A DNA stretch of 64,000 nt from Chitinophagaceae bacterium PMP191F. GTDB lineage: Bacteria > Bacteroidota > Bacteroidia > Chitinophagales > Chitinophagaceae. Made by a program: the position numbers and the translations under genes. The stretch lies in assembly GCA_001302245.1 (NCBI GenBank), contig LGYU01000006.1, positions 1 through 64,000 of the forward strand, written 5' to 3'. Positions 9,053 to 18,288 of the stretch are shown here, piece by piece. Numbering within the stretch: position 1 is the stretch's first letter; each line of letters begins with the position of its first letter. A model generated the notes under the pieces. It searched no databases. It worked only from the letters and a program-made list of their open reading frames with translations, and was not told the origin of the DNA.

Positions 9053-9925
9053 ATGAGCATTTTAGTAAATAAACAATCAAAGATCCTGGTTCAGGGCTTT
9101 ACCGGCACCGAAGGTACTTTTCATGCAACGCAGATGATAGAGTATGGCACCAACGTGGTAGGTGGTGTAACACCCAATAAAGGCGGTACCCAGCACCTTA
9201 ACAGACCCGTATTCAATACCGTAGAAGAGGCAGTAAAAGCTACTGGCGCTAATGTATCTATCATATTTGTACCCCCTGCTTTTGCAGCCGATGCCATTAT
9301 GGAAGCTGCAGAGGCTGGTGTTGAACTGGTAGTGTGTATTACAGAAGGCATTCCCGTACAGGATATGGTGAAAGCCAAATTGTTCCTACAGGGTACTAAA
9401 ACAAGGCTCATAGGCCCCAACTGTCCCGGTGTAATCACTGCGGACGAATGCAAAGTGGGTATCATGCCCGGTTTTGTATTCAAAAAAGGTAAAATCGGTA
9501 TCGTATCCAAATCGGGTACACTTACATACGAAGCTTCGGACCAGGTTGCCAAAGCCGGTTTGGGTGTTTCTACAGCTGTAGGTATCGGTGGCGACCCCAT
9601 CATTGGTACTACCACCCGCGAAGCATTGGAACTGTTTATGAACGATCCTGAAACAGAAGCAGTGGTTATGATCGGCGAAATTGGTGGTGGCATGGAAGCT
9701 GAGGCTGCCCGCTGGTACAAAGACAATGCTAAAAAACCTGTGGTAGGCTTTATTGCCGGCCAAACAGCTCCTCCCGGACGTCGTATGGGTCACGCAGGTG
9801 CCATTATCGGTGGTGCTGAAGATACCGCAGAAGCCAAAATGAGAATTATGGAAGAATGTGGCATCCACGTAGTAAAAAGTCCCGCAGACATTGGTGCTAC
9901 CATGGCCAAAGTGCTGAAAAAATAG
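9053..9925 (+). CDS. sucD: Succinyl-CoA synthetase (ligase) alpha subunit
   Basis: A 290-residue TCA-cycle subunit that interconverts succinyl-CoA and succinate with nucleoside triphosphate formation, in complex with SucC. The N-terminal CoA-binding fold contains [13 protein letters not shown] (about 14-26). The phosphohistidine loop GHAGAIIGG has its active-site His at residue 247. Length is normal for the family (about 290). sucC is not adjacent here, an arrangement seen in some Bacteroidota. The gene seems monocistronic, with its own promoter and a strong terminator directly after it. Confidence 0.96.
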   Translation: MSILVNKQSKILVQGFTGTEGTFHATQMIEYGTNVVGGVTPNKGGTQHLNRPVFNTVEEAVKATGANVSIIFVPPAFAADAIMEAAEAGVELVVCITEGIPVQDMVKAKLFLQGTKTRLIGPNCPGVITADECKVGIMPGFVFKKGKIGIVSKSGTLTYEASDQVAKAGLGVSTAVGIGGDPIIGTTTREALELFMNDPETEAVVMIGEIGGGMEAEAARWYKDNAKKPVVGFIAGQTAPPGRRMGHAGAIIGGAEDTAEAKMRIMEECGIHVVKSPADIGATMAKVLKK

Positions 9926-9947
9926 TTGCTTACAATATTTACTACAG

Positions 9948-9975
9948 AGCCCCGGCAAATACCGGGGCTTTTTTT
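9948..9975 (+). terminator. Intrinsic terminator after sucD
   Basis: Stem AGCCCCGG (9948-9955) with CCGGGGCT (9962-9969), 6-base loop, and a run of seven T. It starts 22 bases after the sucD stop. Confidence 0.92.
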
Positions 9976-10189
9976 ATGCCCCAAAGTGTGCACACCACCG
10001 GTTCCCGGGAAAGAGTGGCATCTTTTTTATATAAACAACCGGATGATTTTCAATAGCATGCAACAAAACGTTAAATATAAGAGTCACGTATGTTATTGAA
10101 CCGCTTACCGCATCAGGTATATTGAAAATACCGTTGCAGCATACCGGCAACGGCGCCGGATTTAATAACTTGTATTAAAATTATAACGC

Positions 10190-13100
10190 ATGCCCGCGAA
10201 AAGCATCTTTTTAATTGCGCTTACCTTTTTAATCGCCATTACCGTAAACGCACAAACTAAACCTATGAACTATGATGCCTCATGGAAAAAGATCGACAGT
10301 CTTATCAACAAATCAGGTCTTACCCAGTCGGCCCTTACAGAAGTAAACAAAATATATACACAGGCAAAAAATACAGGCAACCAGGCCCAGCTTATCAAAG
10401 CGTTGGTGTACCGGATGATGCTGCAGACAACCAGGGAAGAAAATTCGGGTGAAAAAAATATCCTGCTACTGGAAAAAGAAATCGTCACTACGCCGGAACC
10501 GGCTAAAGCTATTTTGCAAAGTATCGTTGCACAAGGATATTGGCAATACTTTCAAAACCGTCGCTGGCAGTTGTACAACCGTACACAAACTGTAAACTAT
10601 AATCAGAACGATCTTGCCACCTGGAGCGCGGGCGATCTCCATAAAAAGATCAGCGAATATTACCTGGCATCTTTAAAGAACGAAAAACAGCTACAACAAA
10701 CAAAGCTGGAACCATACGATGCCATTATTACCAAGGGTAATGTACGTTACCTGCGTCCTACATTATTTGATCTGCTGGCACACTGCGCACTGGAATATTT
10801 TAAGAACAACGAAAGCTCTATACAACAGGCCGCTACTTCATTTGAGATCAGTGAAGAGGCTGCTTTTGCTGATGCAAAAACATTTGCTGCATACAATTTC
10901 ACCACCACCGATGATCTGTCATTGCATTTTCAGGCGCTGCAACTATTCAAAAAACTGATCCAGTTTCACAGCACAGATGCCAAACCTGATGCATTACTGG
11001 ATGCGGATATTGAACGTTTGGAGTTTGTACACACTTACGCAGTAATGGACAACAAAGAAGCATTGTATAAAAAAGCACTGGAAAATATCACCACCAAATA
11101 TGGTACACTTCCTGCCGCTGCACAGGCATGGTACCTGCTGGCAGCATGGTATGCAGAAAAGGCGCAGCAATATGATCCCTTAAAGAACGATAGCAATCGC
11201 TATGCGTACCTGCCTGCCAGGGAGATCTGTGAAAAGGTGATTGCCCAAAAAGATTCTTCAGAAGGAAAAAGCAATTGCCAGAACCTGTTGCAGAGTATCC
11301 GGCACAGGGAGCTGAGCATGCAGATAGAAAAAGTAAATGTACCCGGACAACCTTTCCGTGCGCTGGTATCGTTCAGAAATTTTACGCAGGCAGCATTCCG
11401 TATCGTAAAAATGGATCGTTCCATACGCGAACGGCTTGGCACCAATACATGGGAAGATGAATACTGGAAAAAGCTGGTACAATTACCCGTAATCAATACG
11501 TTTACCCAGTCTCTGCCCGATACCAAAGATTACCAGCAACACACTACGGAAATAAAAGTAAACGCACTGCCCGTTGGTGAATATGCTTTAATAGCCAGCG
11601 TAAACAATGATTTTTCACTTACCGGCAACCCACTGGTTGTTCAGTACTTCTATGTGTCGAATATATCATATATCAGCAAGGACAATGAGTACCTGGTGTT
11701 ACACCGTGAAACCGGTCAGCCGCAGGTAAGGGCCAGTGTACAGGTATGGTACAATTACTATGATGCCGGCAGCCGTAAATACCTGCAACGTAAAGGAGAA
11801 AATATTGCCACTGATAAAAACGGGGCTTTTACTATTTATCCGTCACGCACCAACAATGAGAATAATTTTCAACTGGAAGTAACCACACAGGGTGATCACC
11901 TGTGGCTGGAAGATTATATTTACAACTATTACAGGTCTGAAAACCCGGAAGATGATAAAACAGTGAAGAACTCATTCCTGTTTGCCGATCGTTCTATTTA
12001 CAGGCCATCGCAAACTATTTATTTTAAAGGTATCCTCATCAGCAGCAACAGAACGGCGCGCACCAACAATATACAGCCTGGTGAAAAAGTAACCGTAGTA
12101 CTGTTTGACGCAAACAATCAACGGGTGGATTCAGTGAAACTCATCACCAGCGAGTTTGGCTCCTATTCCGGAAAATTTACTTTACCGGCCGGTTTGCTTA
12201 CCGGTCAGTTCAGGCTGGAAGAAACCACCACCCAAAGCAGTTTGTATTTTTCGGTGGAAGAATATAAACGTCCTAAATTCCTGGCCGAGATCAGCAAACC
12301 ATCCGGTACCTACCGAATCAATGATTCTATACAGGTAACCGGTACCGCCAAAGCATACGCAGGTAATAATATTGATGGCGCACAGGTAAAATACCGCGTG
12401 GTGCGTCGCACTATTATCCCTTTTTGGTACAGGTATGGATACGGCAAAACCATCTGGCCCCCCACATCATCACAGTCAGTGGAAATAGCGTATGGAGTTA
12501 CCACTACAGATGCCAACGGTATATTTCATGTAACCTTTAAAGCGCTACCCGATAATAGTGTTGATAAAAAAGGGCAGCCCGTATTTCATTATGAAGTAAT
12601 TGCGGATGTAACAGATATCAGCGGCGAAACACGCAGCGGCAGTACCACCATTAGTGTAGCATACCAGGCATTGCAAATGCAATTGAATATGCCGGATAAA
12701 TTACCTGCAGACAGTTTACGCGCTATTCCTGTATATACTTCCAACCTCAATGATGTGTTTGAAAAAACAACGGCAACGGTAAGCATTTATCCTTTAAAGA
12801 CACCACTGCGCACATTCCGTGAACGATACTGGCCTCAGCCCGATCAGTTTGTAATGACACAGGATGAATATTACCGTGCATTCCCTTATGATATTTACAG
12901 CAATGAAAATGAAACGAGCCAATGGCCCCGTTTGCCCAAAGCAACAGAGCTGACAGATACAACATCAGCTTCAGCAACAGTTACTAAAAATGCTCCGTTT
13001 ACGGTTAAAACACCCTTGTCGCCGGGCTGGTATGTTATTGAAGCTGTTGCCCGTGATAAATATGGTGAAGAAGTAAAAGCAGTGAAATATATCCAACTGT

Positions 13101-16100
13101 ACAACAGGCAATCGGTAAGCAGTCCGCTGGCCTTTGGCAGTATTGATACAAACAATAAAACATGGAACCCGGGCGAAAAAGCAACATACACACTATCTAC
13201 CAATCTTGACAGTGCATACATAATACAGGACATCATCCGGCAGGATAAAAAACAGGACAGAACTGTGATTGTACTGAATAAGAACAGCCGCTCACTGGAT
13301 GTACCTGTTACAGAAAATGACCGTGGCGGAATAGGTGTACAGTTTGTATTCGTAAAAAATAACCGCGTATACACCGGACAACAGGAAATTGCTGTTCCCT
13401 ACACCAACAAAGAACTGGTGATAGATTACAAAACATGGCGCGACAAAACATTACCCGGCAGCCAGGAAAAATGGACCGTGAATATTCATGGCAGCAAAGG
13501 TGATAAAGTGGCTGCCGAAATGCTCACCAGCATGTACGATGCCTCGCTGGACCAGTTCAAACCACATAGCTGGAATACACCATACATCTGGCCTGCATTC
13601 AGATTTGGCAATACGTGGAATGATAATTACTGTTTCCGGTCCGTACAGTCATTGCAAAAGTATCAGAATGATTTTGAACACTATTATTACAACAAGCAAT
13701 ACGATCAGTTGCTGGAACAGGGTGTTTCCGTACAACTGGCAACATCTGTCAGGATACGTGGCGTAGCAGCAGGTGCAGCTCCCACTGCGGAAGCAATGAT
13801 GAAAAAAATGCCGGGCGTACAGATGGATAATGCCAGTCCTTTCAACGCCAGAATGGTGGCCGATACAAACGCCTTTAATGATAAAGATATTATTAAACTG
13901 GAAGGGGAAATGTACGTAGAGGGTGAACAAGTTAAAAAGCCCACACAATTACAGCCCCGCACTAACTTTAATGAAACAGCTTTCTTTTTCCCTGATCTGA
14001 AAACAGATGCCGAGGGCAATGTTTCTTTCTCTTTCACCATGCCGGAATCTCTCACTTCCTGGAAGTGGATGACACTGGCACATACCAAAGAACTGGCATT
14101 TGGTCTTGCAACCAAAGCGATCATTACCCAGAAAGAACTGATGGTGCAGGCAAATGCACCACGTTTTATGCGCGAAGGCGATCGCATGGACTTCAGTGGT
14201 AAGATCGTTAATATGACCAATAAAGAAATTACCGGTCAGGTGGCATTAGAATTGATTGATCCGATCACCAACCAGTCAGTAGATGGCTGGTTCCGCAATA
14301 TGTTCCCTAACCAGTTCTTTACCGTAGCTGCCGGACAAAGTACACCCGTAAGTTTTACTATTGAAATTCCGTATCAGTACAATAAGCCTGTTACCTACAA
14401 GCTGATTGCCAGTACAAAAGCTACAGACAGCGGTTCACTGAGTGATGGTGAGCAAGCATTGTTGCCCGTGATCAGCAACCGGATGCTGGTAACAGAAAGT
14501 CTGCCATTGCCTATGAACGGTAACAGCAGCAAAAAATTCACTTTTACCAAACTGCTGCAAAGCGGTAACAGCCAGACACTCAACCAGCATGCGCTTACAG
14601 TAGAGTTCACTACCAATCCTGCATGGTATGCCGTACAGTCGTTGCCTTATCTGACAGATTATCCTTACGAGTGTGCTGAACAAACTTTTAATCGTTATTA
14701 TGCCAATGCACTGGCAGGCACCATTGCCAATAGTTCACCACGCATTAAAGAAATGGTGAGCCGCTGGCAGGCTGCAGCCAAAGATGATGCAGCAAATGCT
14801 TTTGCCAGCAACCTGCAGAAAAATGAAGAACTGAAAGCCGTACTGTTAGAAGAAACTCCCTGGGTACTGGACGCTAAGAACGAAGCGCAACAGAAAAAGA
14901 ACATCGCACTGCTGTTAGATATGGTACGTATGCACCAGGGCTTATCCTCTTCGCTGGCCAAACTACAGGAAGCACAATTGCCCAACGGTGGTTTTGCATG
15001 GTTCAAAGGCGGAAGCGACGATCGTTTTGTAACACAATACATCGCTACTGGTTTTGGACATCTGCAGCACCTGAAAGCATTACCGGCTACCAGCGCATCA
15101 TTGCAGACCGTAATGACCAATGCTGTTGCCTACCTGGATAAACGACTGAAAGAAGATTATGACAAACTGGTAAAAAGCAAAGCAAAACTTACAGAAAACA
15201 ATATTGGCTATCTGCAGATCCAATATCTGTATATGCGCAGTTTCTTTCCGAAACTGGCCATACCGGCAGAGACTGTGACCGCTTATAATTTCTATCGCAA
15301 ACAGGCACAACAATACTGGCTGCCGCAAAACAGGCTGATGCAGGGTATGATAGCACTGGCGCTGAACAGAACAGGTGAAACCACTACCGCCAGGAACATT
15401 GTAGCCTCCTTAAAACAAAATGCACTTACCAGCGAAGAAATGGGCATGTACTGGAAAGAACTGAACACCCCGGGCTATTTCTGGTACCAGGCACCGGTTG
15501 AAAGCCAGTCATTGCTGATAGAAACATTTACAGAAGTAACCAACGATACCAAAGCTGTTGAAGCGATGAAGACCTGGTTGCTGAAACAAAAACAAACACA
15601 GAGCTGGCGTACCACCAAGGCCACTGCCGACGCCTGCTACGCTTTACTGCTGCAGGGCAGCAACTGGCTTACCAATACACCGGCTGTTACTATTCAGTTG
15701 GGCGATTATACTATTAACAGTAAAGATCAGCCACAAGAAGATGGTACAGGATATTTCAAAAAAGTGATCGACAGTAAATCAGTAAAACCATCCATGGGCA
15801 ATATACAGGTAATGGTACAGCAAACCGGTACCACCTCAATGCCTTCATGGGGCGCTGTATACTGGCAGTATTTTGATAACCTGGAAAATATTACAGCATC
15901 CGGCGACAGCAAATCAACACCCCTGCAGATCATTAAAAAGATCTTTGTAGAAAAGAATACAGACCGTGGACCGGTGTTACAACCTGTAAATGCCGGTGAT
16001 GCATTGAAAGTAGGTGATAAAGTAAAAGTGCGTATTGAGCTCCGTGCAGATCGCACCATGGAATATGTACACATGAAAGATATGCGTGCAGCCTGTATGG

Positions 16101-16339
16101 AACCGGTAAATGTACTGAGCCAATACAAATGGCAGGACGGTTTGGGTTACTATGAAGCTACCAAAGATGCCAGTACTAATTTCTTCTTCAACTGGCTGCC
16201 CAAAGGCACTTATGTATTTGAATATGCTTTATTCGTTACACATACCGGTACATTCAGCAATGGTGTTACCAGCATCCAGTGTATGTATGCACCGGAATTT
16301 ACCAGTCATAGTGAAGGCATTAAAGTGAACGTTGAATAA
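10190..16339 (+). CDS. Alpha-2-macroglobulin family protein with thioester motif
   Basis: A 2049-residue exported protein, probably a periplasmic or membrane-associated protease trap. A signal peptide occupies about residues 1-21 (IFLIALTFLIAITVNAQ). A long helical N-terminal region follows; MG2-type domains start near residue 596 (FADRSIYRPSQTIYFKG); the A2M domain is near 1260-1310 (PESLTSWKW); the thioester motif CAEQ is at residues 1495-1498, followed by the alpha-helical thioester-domain region. No lipobox is visible, unlike YfhM-type proteins. Around 1187 there is VRIRG plus a downstream PGVQMD, reminiscent of a TonB-receptor plug segment. It is monocistronic with a terminator after it. 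Confidence 0.92.
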   Translation: MPAKSIFLIALTFLIAITVNAQTKPMNYDASWKKIDSLINKSGLTQSALTEVNKIYTQAKNTGNQAQLIKALVYRMMLQTTREENSGEKNILLLEKEIVTTPEPAKAILQSIVAQGYWQYFQNRRWQLYNRTQTVNYNQNDLATWSAGDLHKKISEYYLASLKNEKQLQQTKLEPYDAIITKGNVRYLRPTLFDLLAHCALEYFKNNESSIQQAATSFEISEEAAFADAKTFAAYNFTTTDDLSLHFQALQLFKKLIQFHSTDAKPDALLDADIERLEFVHTYAVMDNKEALYKKALENITTKYGTLPAAAQAWYLLAAWYAEKAQQYDPLKNDSNRYAYLPAREICEKVIAQKDSSEGKSNCQNLLQSIRHRELSMQIEKVNVPGQPFRALVSFRNFTQAAFRIVKMDRSIRERLGTNTWEDEYWKKLVQLPVINTFTQSLPDTKDYQQHTTEIKVNALPVGEYALIASVNNDFSLTGNPLVVQYFYVSNISYISKDNEYLVLHRETGQPQVRASVQVWYNYYDAGSRKYLQRKGENIATDKNGAFTIYPSRTNNENNFQLEVTTQGDHLWLEDYIYNYYRSENPEDDKTVKNSFLFADRSIYRPSQTIYFKGILISSNRTARTNNIQPGEKVTVVLFDANNQRVDSVKLITSEFGSYSGKFTLPAGLLTGQFRLEETTTQSSLYFSVEEYKRPKFLAEISKPSGTYRINDSIQVTGTAKAYAGNNIDGAQVKYRVVRRTIIPFWYRYGYGKTIWPPTSSQSVEIAYGVTTTDANGIFHVTFKALPDNSVDKKGQPVFHYEVIADVTDISGETRSGSTTISVAYQALQMQLNMPDKLPADSLRAIPVYTSNLNDVFEKTTATVSIYPLKTPLRTFRERYWPQPDQFVMTQDEYYRAFPYDIYSNENETSQWPRLPKATELTDTTSASATVTKNAPFTVKTPLSPGWYVIEAVARDKYGEEVKAVKYIQLYNRQSVSSPLAFGSIDTNNKTWNPGEKATYTLSTNLDSAYIIQDIIRQDKKQDRTVIVLNKNSRSLDVPVTENDRGGIGVQFVFVKNNRVYTGQQEIAVPYTNKELVIDYKTWRDKTLPGSQEKWTVNIHGSKGDKVAAEMLTSMYDASLDQFKPHSWNTPYIWPAFRFGNTWNDNYCFRSVQSLQKYQNDFEHYYYNKQYDQLLEQGVSVQLATSVRIRGVAAGAAPTAEAMMKKMPGVQMDNASPFNARMVADTNAFNDKDIIKLEGEMYVEGEQVKKPTQLQPRTNFNETAFFFPDLKTDAEGNVSFSFTMPESLTSWKWMTLAHTKELAFGLATKAIITQKELMVQANAPRFMREGDRMDFSGKIVNMTNKEITGQVALELIDPITNQSVDGWFRNMFPNQFFTVAAGQSTPVSFTIEIPYQYNKPVTYKLIASTKATDSGSLSDGEQALLPVISNRMLVTESLPLPMNGNSSKKFTFTKLLQSGNSQTLNQHALTVEFTTNPAWYAVQSLPYLTDYPYECAEQTFNRYYANALAGTIANSSPRIKEMVSRWQAAAKDDAANAFASNLQKNEELKAVLLEETPWVLDAKNEAQQKKNIALLLDMVRMHQGLSSSLAKLQEAQLPNGGFAWFKGGSDDRFVTQYIATGFGHLQHLKALPATSASLQTVMTNAVAYLDKRLKEDYDKLVKSKAKLTENNIGYLQIQYLYMRSFFPKLAIPAETVTAYNFYRKQAQQYWLPQNRLMQGMIALALNRTGETTTARNIVASLKQNALTSEEMGMYWKELNTPGYFWYQAPVESQSLLIETFTEVTNDTKAVEAMKTWLLKQKQTQSWRTTKATADACYALLLQGSNWLTNTPAVTIQLGDYTINSKDQPQEDGTGYFKKVIDSKSVKPSMGNIQVMVQQTGTTSMPSWGAVYWQYFDNLENITASGDSKSTPLQIIKKIFVEKNTDRGPVLQPVNAGDALKVGDKVKVRIELRADRTMEYVHMKDMRAACMEPVNVLSQYKWQDGLGYYEATKDASTNFFFNWLPKGTYVFEYALFVTHTGTFSNGVTSIQCMYAPEFTSHSEGIKVNVE

Positions 16340-16360
16340 AACAACATACACTGCCATAAA

Positions 16361-16398
16361 AAATCCCGTCCGGTATAAGCGGACGGGGTTTTGTTTTA
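16361..16398 (+). terminator. Intrinsic terminator after the alpha-2-macroglobulin gene
   Basis: Stem CCCGTCCG (16365-16372) with CGGACGGG (16380-16387), extended by A-T pairs, 7-base loop, then a T-rich tail (GTTTTGTTTT). Confidence 0.9.
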
Positions 16399-16400
16399 TA

Positions 16401-16460
16401 AGGAAGTCTTTTCTTATTCAAACATTACAAACCGGATGAATGTCTCAGAGAAGACTTCCT
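16401..16460. repeat. 10-bp inverted repeat with 40-base spacer
   Basis: AGGAAGTCTT (16401-16410) and its exact complement AAGACTTCCT (16451-16460). Both arms are directly followed by TTCTTATT. It lies between the preceding terminator and the Lrp-gene palindromes; it may be an operator pair or a relic of a small repeat element. Confidence 0.5.
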
Positions 16461-16512
16461 TTCTTATTTATTGTTTCAACATCTATCCAACAGTCTTTTC
16501 AAACACACCCAA

Positions 16513-16606
16513 CCGAATAAAATTCGGCATTTATAAAATGCCTGCCTCCAAATTATTCTGTCACAATATATTCTGTGATAAATAATTTATACAGAATAAA
16601 ATTCTG
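16513..16606. promoter_or_regulatory. Cluster of 15-bp palindromes, probable Lrp-type operators
   Basis: Three perfect 6-3-6 palindromes are present: CCGAATAAAATTCGG (16513-16527), GCATTTATAAAATGC (16527-16541) and CAGAATAAAATTCTG (16592-16606). A weaker TCACA-N8-TGTGA lies at 16561-16578. The last palindrome fits the E. coli Lrp consensus YAGHAWATTWTDCTR at 13 of 15 positions. They lie 32-125 bases upstream of an Lrp/AsnC gene, so autoregulation is likely. Confidence 0.65.
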
Positions 16607-16637
16607 AAATTTTATAATTTTACAGAAACTTATATCA

Positions 16638-17108
16638 ATGGATACCCATCTGGACGAAATTGACCTGCAGATCCTGGAACTGATGCAGAAGAATGGCCGC
16701 ATTTCCAATGCTGATCTTGCACGCGAACTGAACATGGCTCCTTCAGCGGTGTTAGAAAGAGTAAAGAAGCTGGAACAGAAACAGGTGATCATGGGATATA
16801 CCGCGCAGATCAACCCGGTGGCATTGCAACAGAAATTACTTGCTTTCATTTTTATCAAGTCCACGGAAGGATTTGGTAACAACGATAAAATACTGACCGC
16901 ACTTTCCAAAATACCTGAGGTACAGGAAGTGCATATCATCGCCGGTGAAGATTGTTTCCTGGCAAAGATCCGTACCACTGACTCAGCTACCCTGATGGAG
17001 ATCATGCGCAATTCGCTAAAGAAGATACCCAGCATAGCATCTACCAAAACAACCATTGTGCTGGAGACAGTGAAAGAGCAACAACAATTGGTGATTCCTA
17101 AAAATTAA
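16638..17108 (+). CDS. Lrp/AsnC-family transcriptional regulator
   Basis: A 156-residue DNA-binding regulator. An N-terminal winged helix-turn-helix spans about residues 1-60 (LDEIDLQILELMQKNGRISN then LARELNMAPSAVLERVKKLE), and a RAM ligand-binding domain about 70-145. These proteins usually bind an amino acid and act as octamers. The gene starts 31 bases after the last of several Lrp-like palindromes and is followed 5 bases later by an EamA exporter gene, suggesting control of amino-acid export. The ligand cannot be read from the sequence. Confidence 0.93.
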   Translation: MDTHLDEIDLQILELMQKNGRISNADLARELNMAPSAVLERVKKLEQKQVIMGYTAQINPVALQQKLLAFIFIKSTEGFGNNDKILTALSKIPEVQEVHIIAGEDCFLAKIRTTDSATLMEIMRNSLKKIPSIASTKTTIVLETVKEQQQLVIPKN

Positions 17109-17113
17109 CAGTC

Positions 17114-18109
17114 ATGACAGCCACGAAAAATGCCTCCACAGCAATGGTCATCATTGCATTTGCTACAGTTTATTTAGTATGGGGTTCAACCTATTTTTTT
17201 ATACAAAAGGCAGTACAGCATATCCCCGCCTTTATTATGGGTTCTATGCGTTTTGTTACTGCAGGTTTACTGATGCTTGCCTGGAGTATTTTCAAAAAAG
17301 AAGATATCTGGAACTGGCAGTCAATAAAACCTGCACTGTTGAGCGGCATCCTGTTACTGTTTGTTGGTAACGGGGCTGTGATATGGGCTGAACAGACATT
17401 GCCCAGCTCACTGGTAGCTGTGCTGGTATCCTCAGCACCCATCTGGTTCGTGTTGCTGGATAAACCCAAATGGAAAGAAAATTTTACCAGTCGTCCTACG
17501 CTGATCGGGTTGGCGATCGGTTTTATTGGTGTGATATTGTTGTTTAGTGAGCGCACCAGTCAAACATTATCTTCCGGTGGCAATCTTTACGAAATCATAG
17601 GCCTGGTGATACTGATCATTGGAGCATTAAGCTGGGCAGGTGGCTCTTTGTATTCCAAATACAATGGTAAAGGCACTGCTACAGTAAATACTACCTGGCA
17701 GATGCTGGCAGCAGGTATCGCTTTTATACCAGCCAGCTTTATCAATAATGAATGGAGCAGTTTTGAATGGCAGGCAGTAACCACACAATCGTGGCTGTCT
17801 GTACTGTACCTGATTTTTATGGGGTCACTGGCCGGTTACAGCGCATACGTATGGTTGCTGCAGGTACGTCCTGCTACACAGGTAAGCACCTACGCATATG
17901 TAAACCCTGTCGTGGCTGTATTGCTGGGTGCTTTTTTTGCCAGCGAACATATTTCCCTGATACAGGTATTGGGACTGGCAGTTATTCTGACCAGTGTACT
18001 GCTGATCAATCTTGCCAAATACCGTAAAGAAAAAACACAATCATTACAGTCATCTACACCTGAAATAAAAACAAATATCGTCAGCACCGGAAAGGTGGCA
18101 AAAGTATAA
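17114..18109 (+). CDS. EamA-family (DMT) exporter
   Basis: A 331-residue inner-membrane protein with two EamA repeats, about residues 11-143 and 157-296, giving about ten hydrophobic spans. The start of repeat one carries the family-typical YLVWGSTYF. EamA members export amino acids, purines or other metabolites (RhtA exports threonine and homoserine). It lies 5 bases after the Lrp gene and is probably in the same operon. The C-terminal ~30 residues are polar and non-conserved. The substrate is unknown; an amino acid is favoured by the neighbour. Confidence 0.9.
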   Translation: MTATKNASTAMVIIAFATVYLVWGSTYFFIQKAVQHIPAFIMGSMRFVTAGLLMLAWSIFKKEDIWNWQSIKPALLSGILLLFVGNGAVIWAEQTLPSSLVAVLVSSAPIWFVLLDKPKWKENFTSRPTLIGLAIGFIGVILLFSERTSQTLSSGGNLYEIIGLVILIIGALSWAGGSLYSKYNGKGTATVNTTWQMLAAGIAFIPASFINNEWSSFEWQAVTTQSWLSVLYLIFMGSLAGYSAYVWLLQVRPATQVSTYAYVNPVVAVLLGAFFASEHISLIQVLGLAVILTSVLLINLAKYRKEKTQSLQSSTPEIKTNIVSTGKVAKV

Positions 18110-18152
18110 GATTAAGGCTATATTTTTTTTCTGAACTGATTATAGTATAGTC

Positions 18153-18245
18153 ATGAAAAGCGTAGTGTTTCTACACTGCACCGTACGTACGACGACGACA
18201 ACCTGCAACAAGATGAAGGAAAAGGGTTGTCGTCTTTTTTTATAG
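18153..18245 (+). CDS. Possible 30-codon Thr-rich mini-ORF overlapping a terminator
   Basis: ATG at 18153 opens 30 codons ending with TAG at 18243-18245. Codons 10-17 read T-V-R-T-T-T-T-T, that is six Thr codons in eight. The Thr codons form the 5' arm of the terminator at 18194-18241. This looks like an attenuator leader, but the stop codon lies after the U-tract, so a translating ribosome would cover the hairpin even when Thr is plentiful, unlike classical leaders. The next gene is a DAO flavoenzyme, not a Thr biosynthetic gene. It may be only a terminator with an ACG repeat. Confidence 0.25.
   Translation: MKSVVFLHCTVRTTTTTCNKMKEKGCRLFL
18194..18241 (+). terminator. Intrinsic terminator after the Lrp-EamA operon
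   Basis: 10-bp stem GACGACAACC (18194-18203) with GGTTGTCGTC (18225-18234), 21-base loop, and a run of seven T. It is 84 bases after the EamA stop. Confidence 0.8.
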
Positions 18246-18288
18246 TCCCTCATTATCCTGCCCCGTACCGATTCATTATTTTTACACT

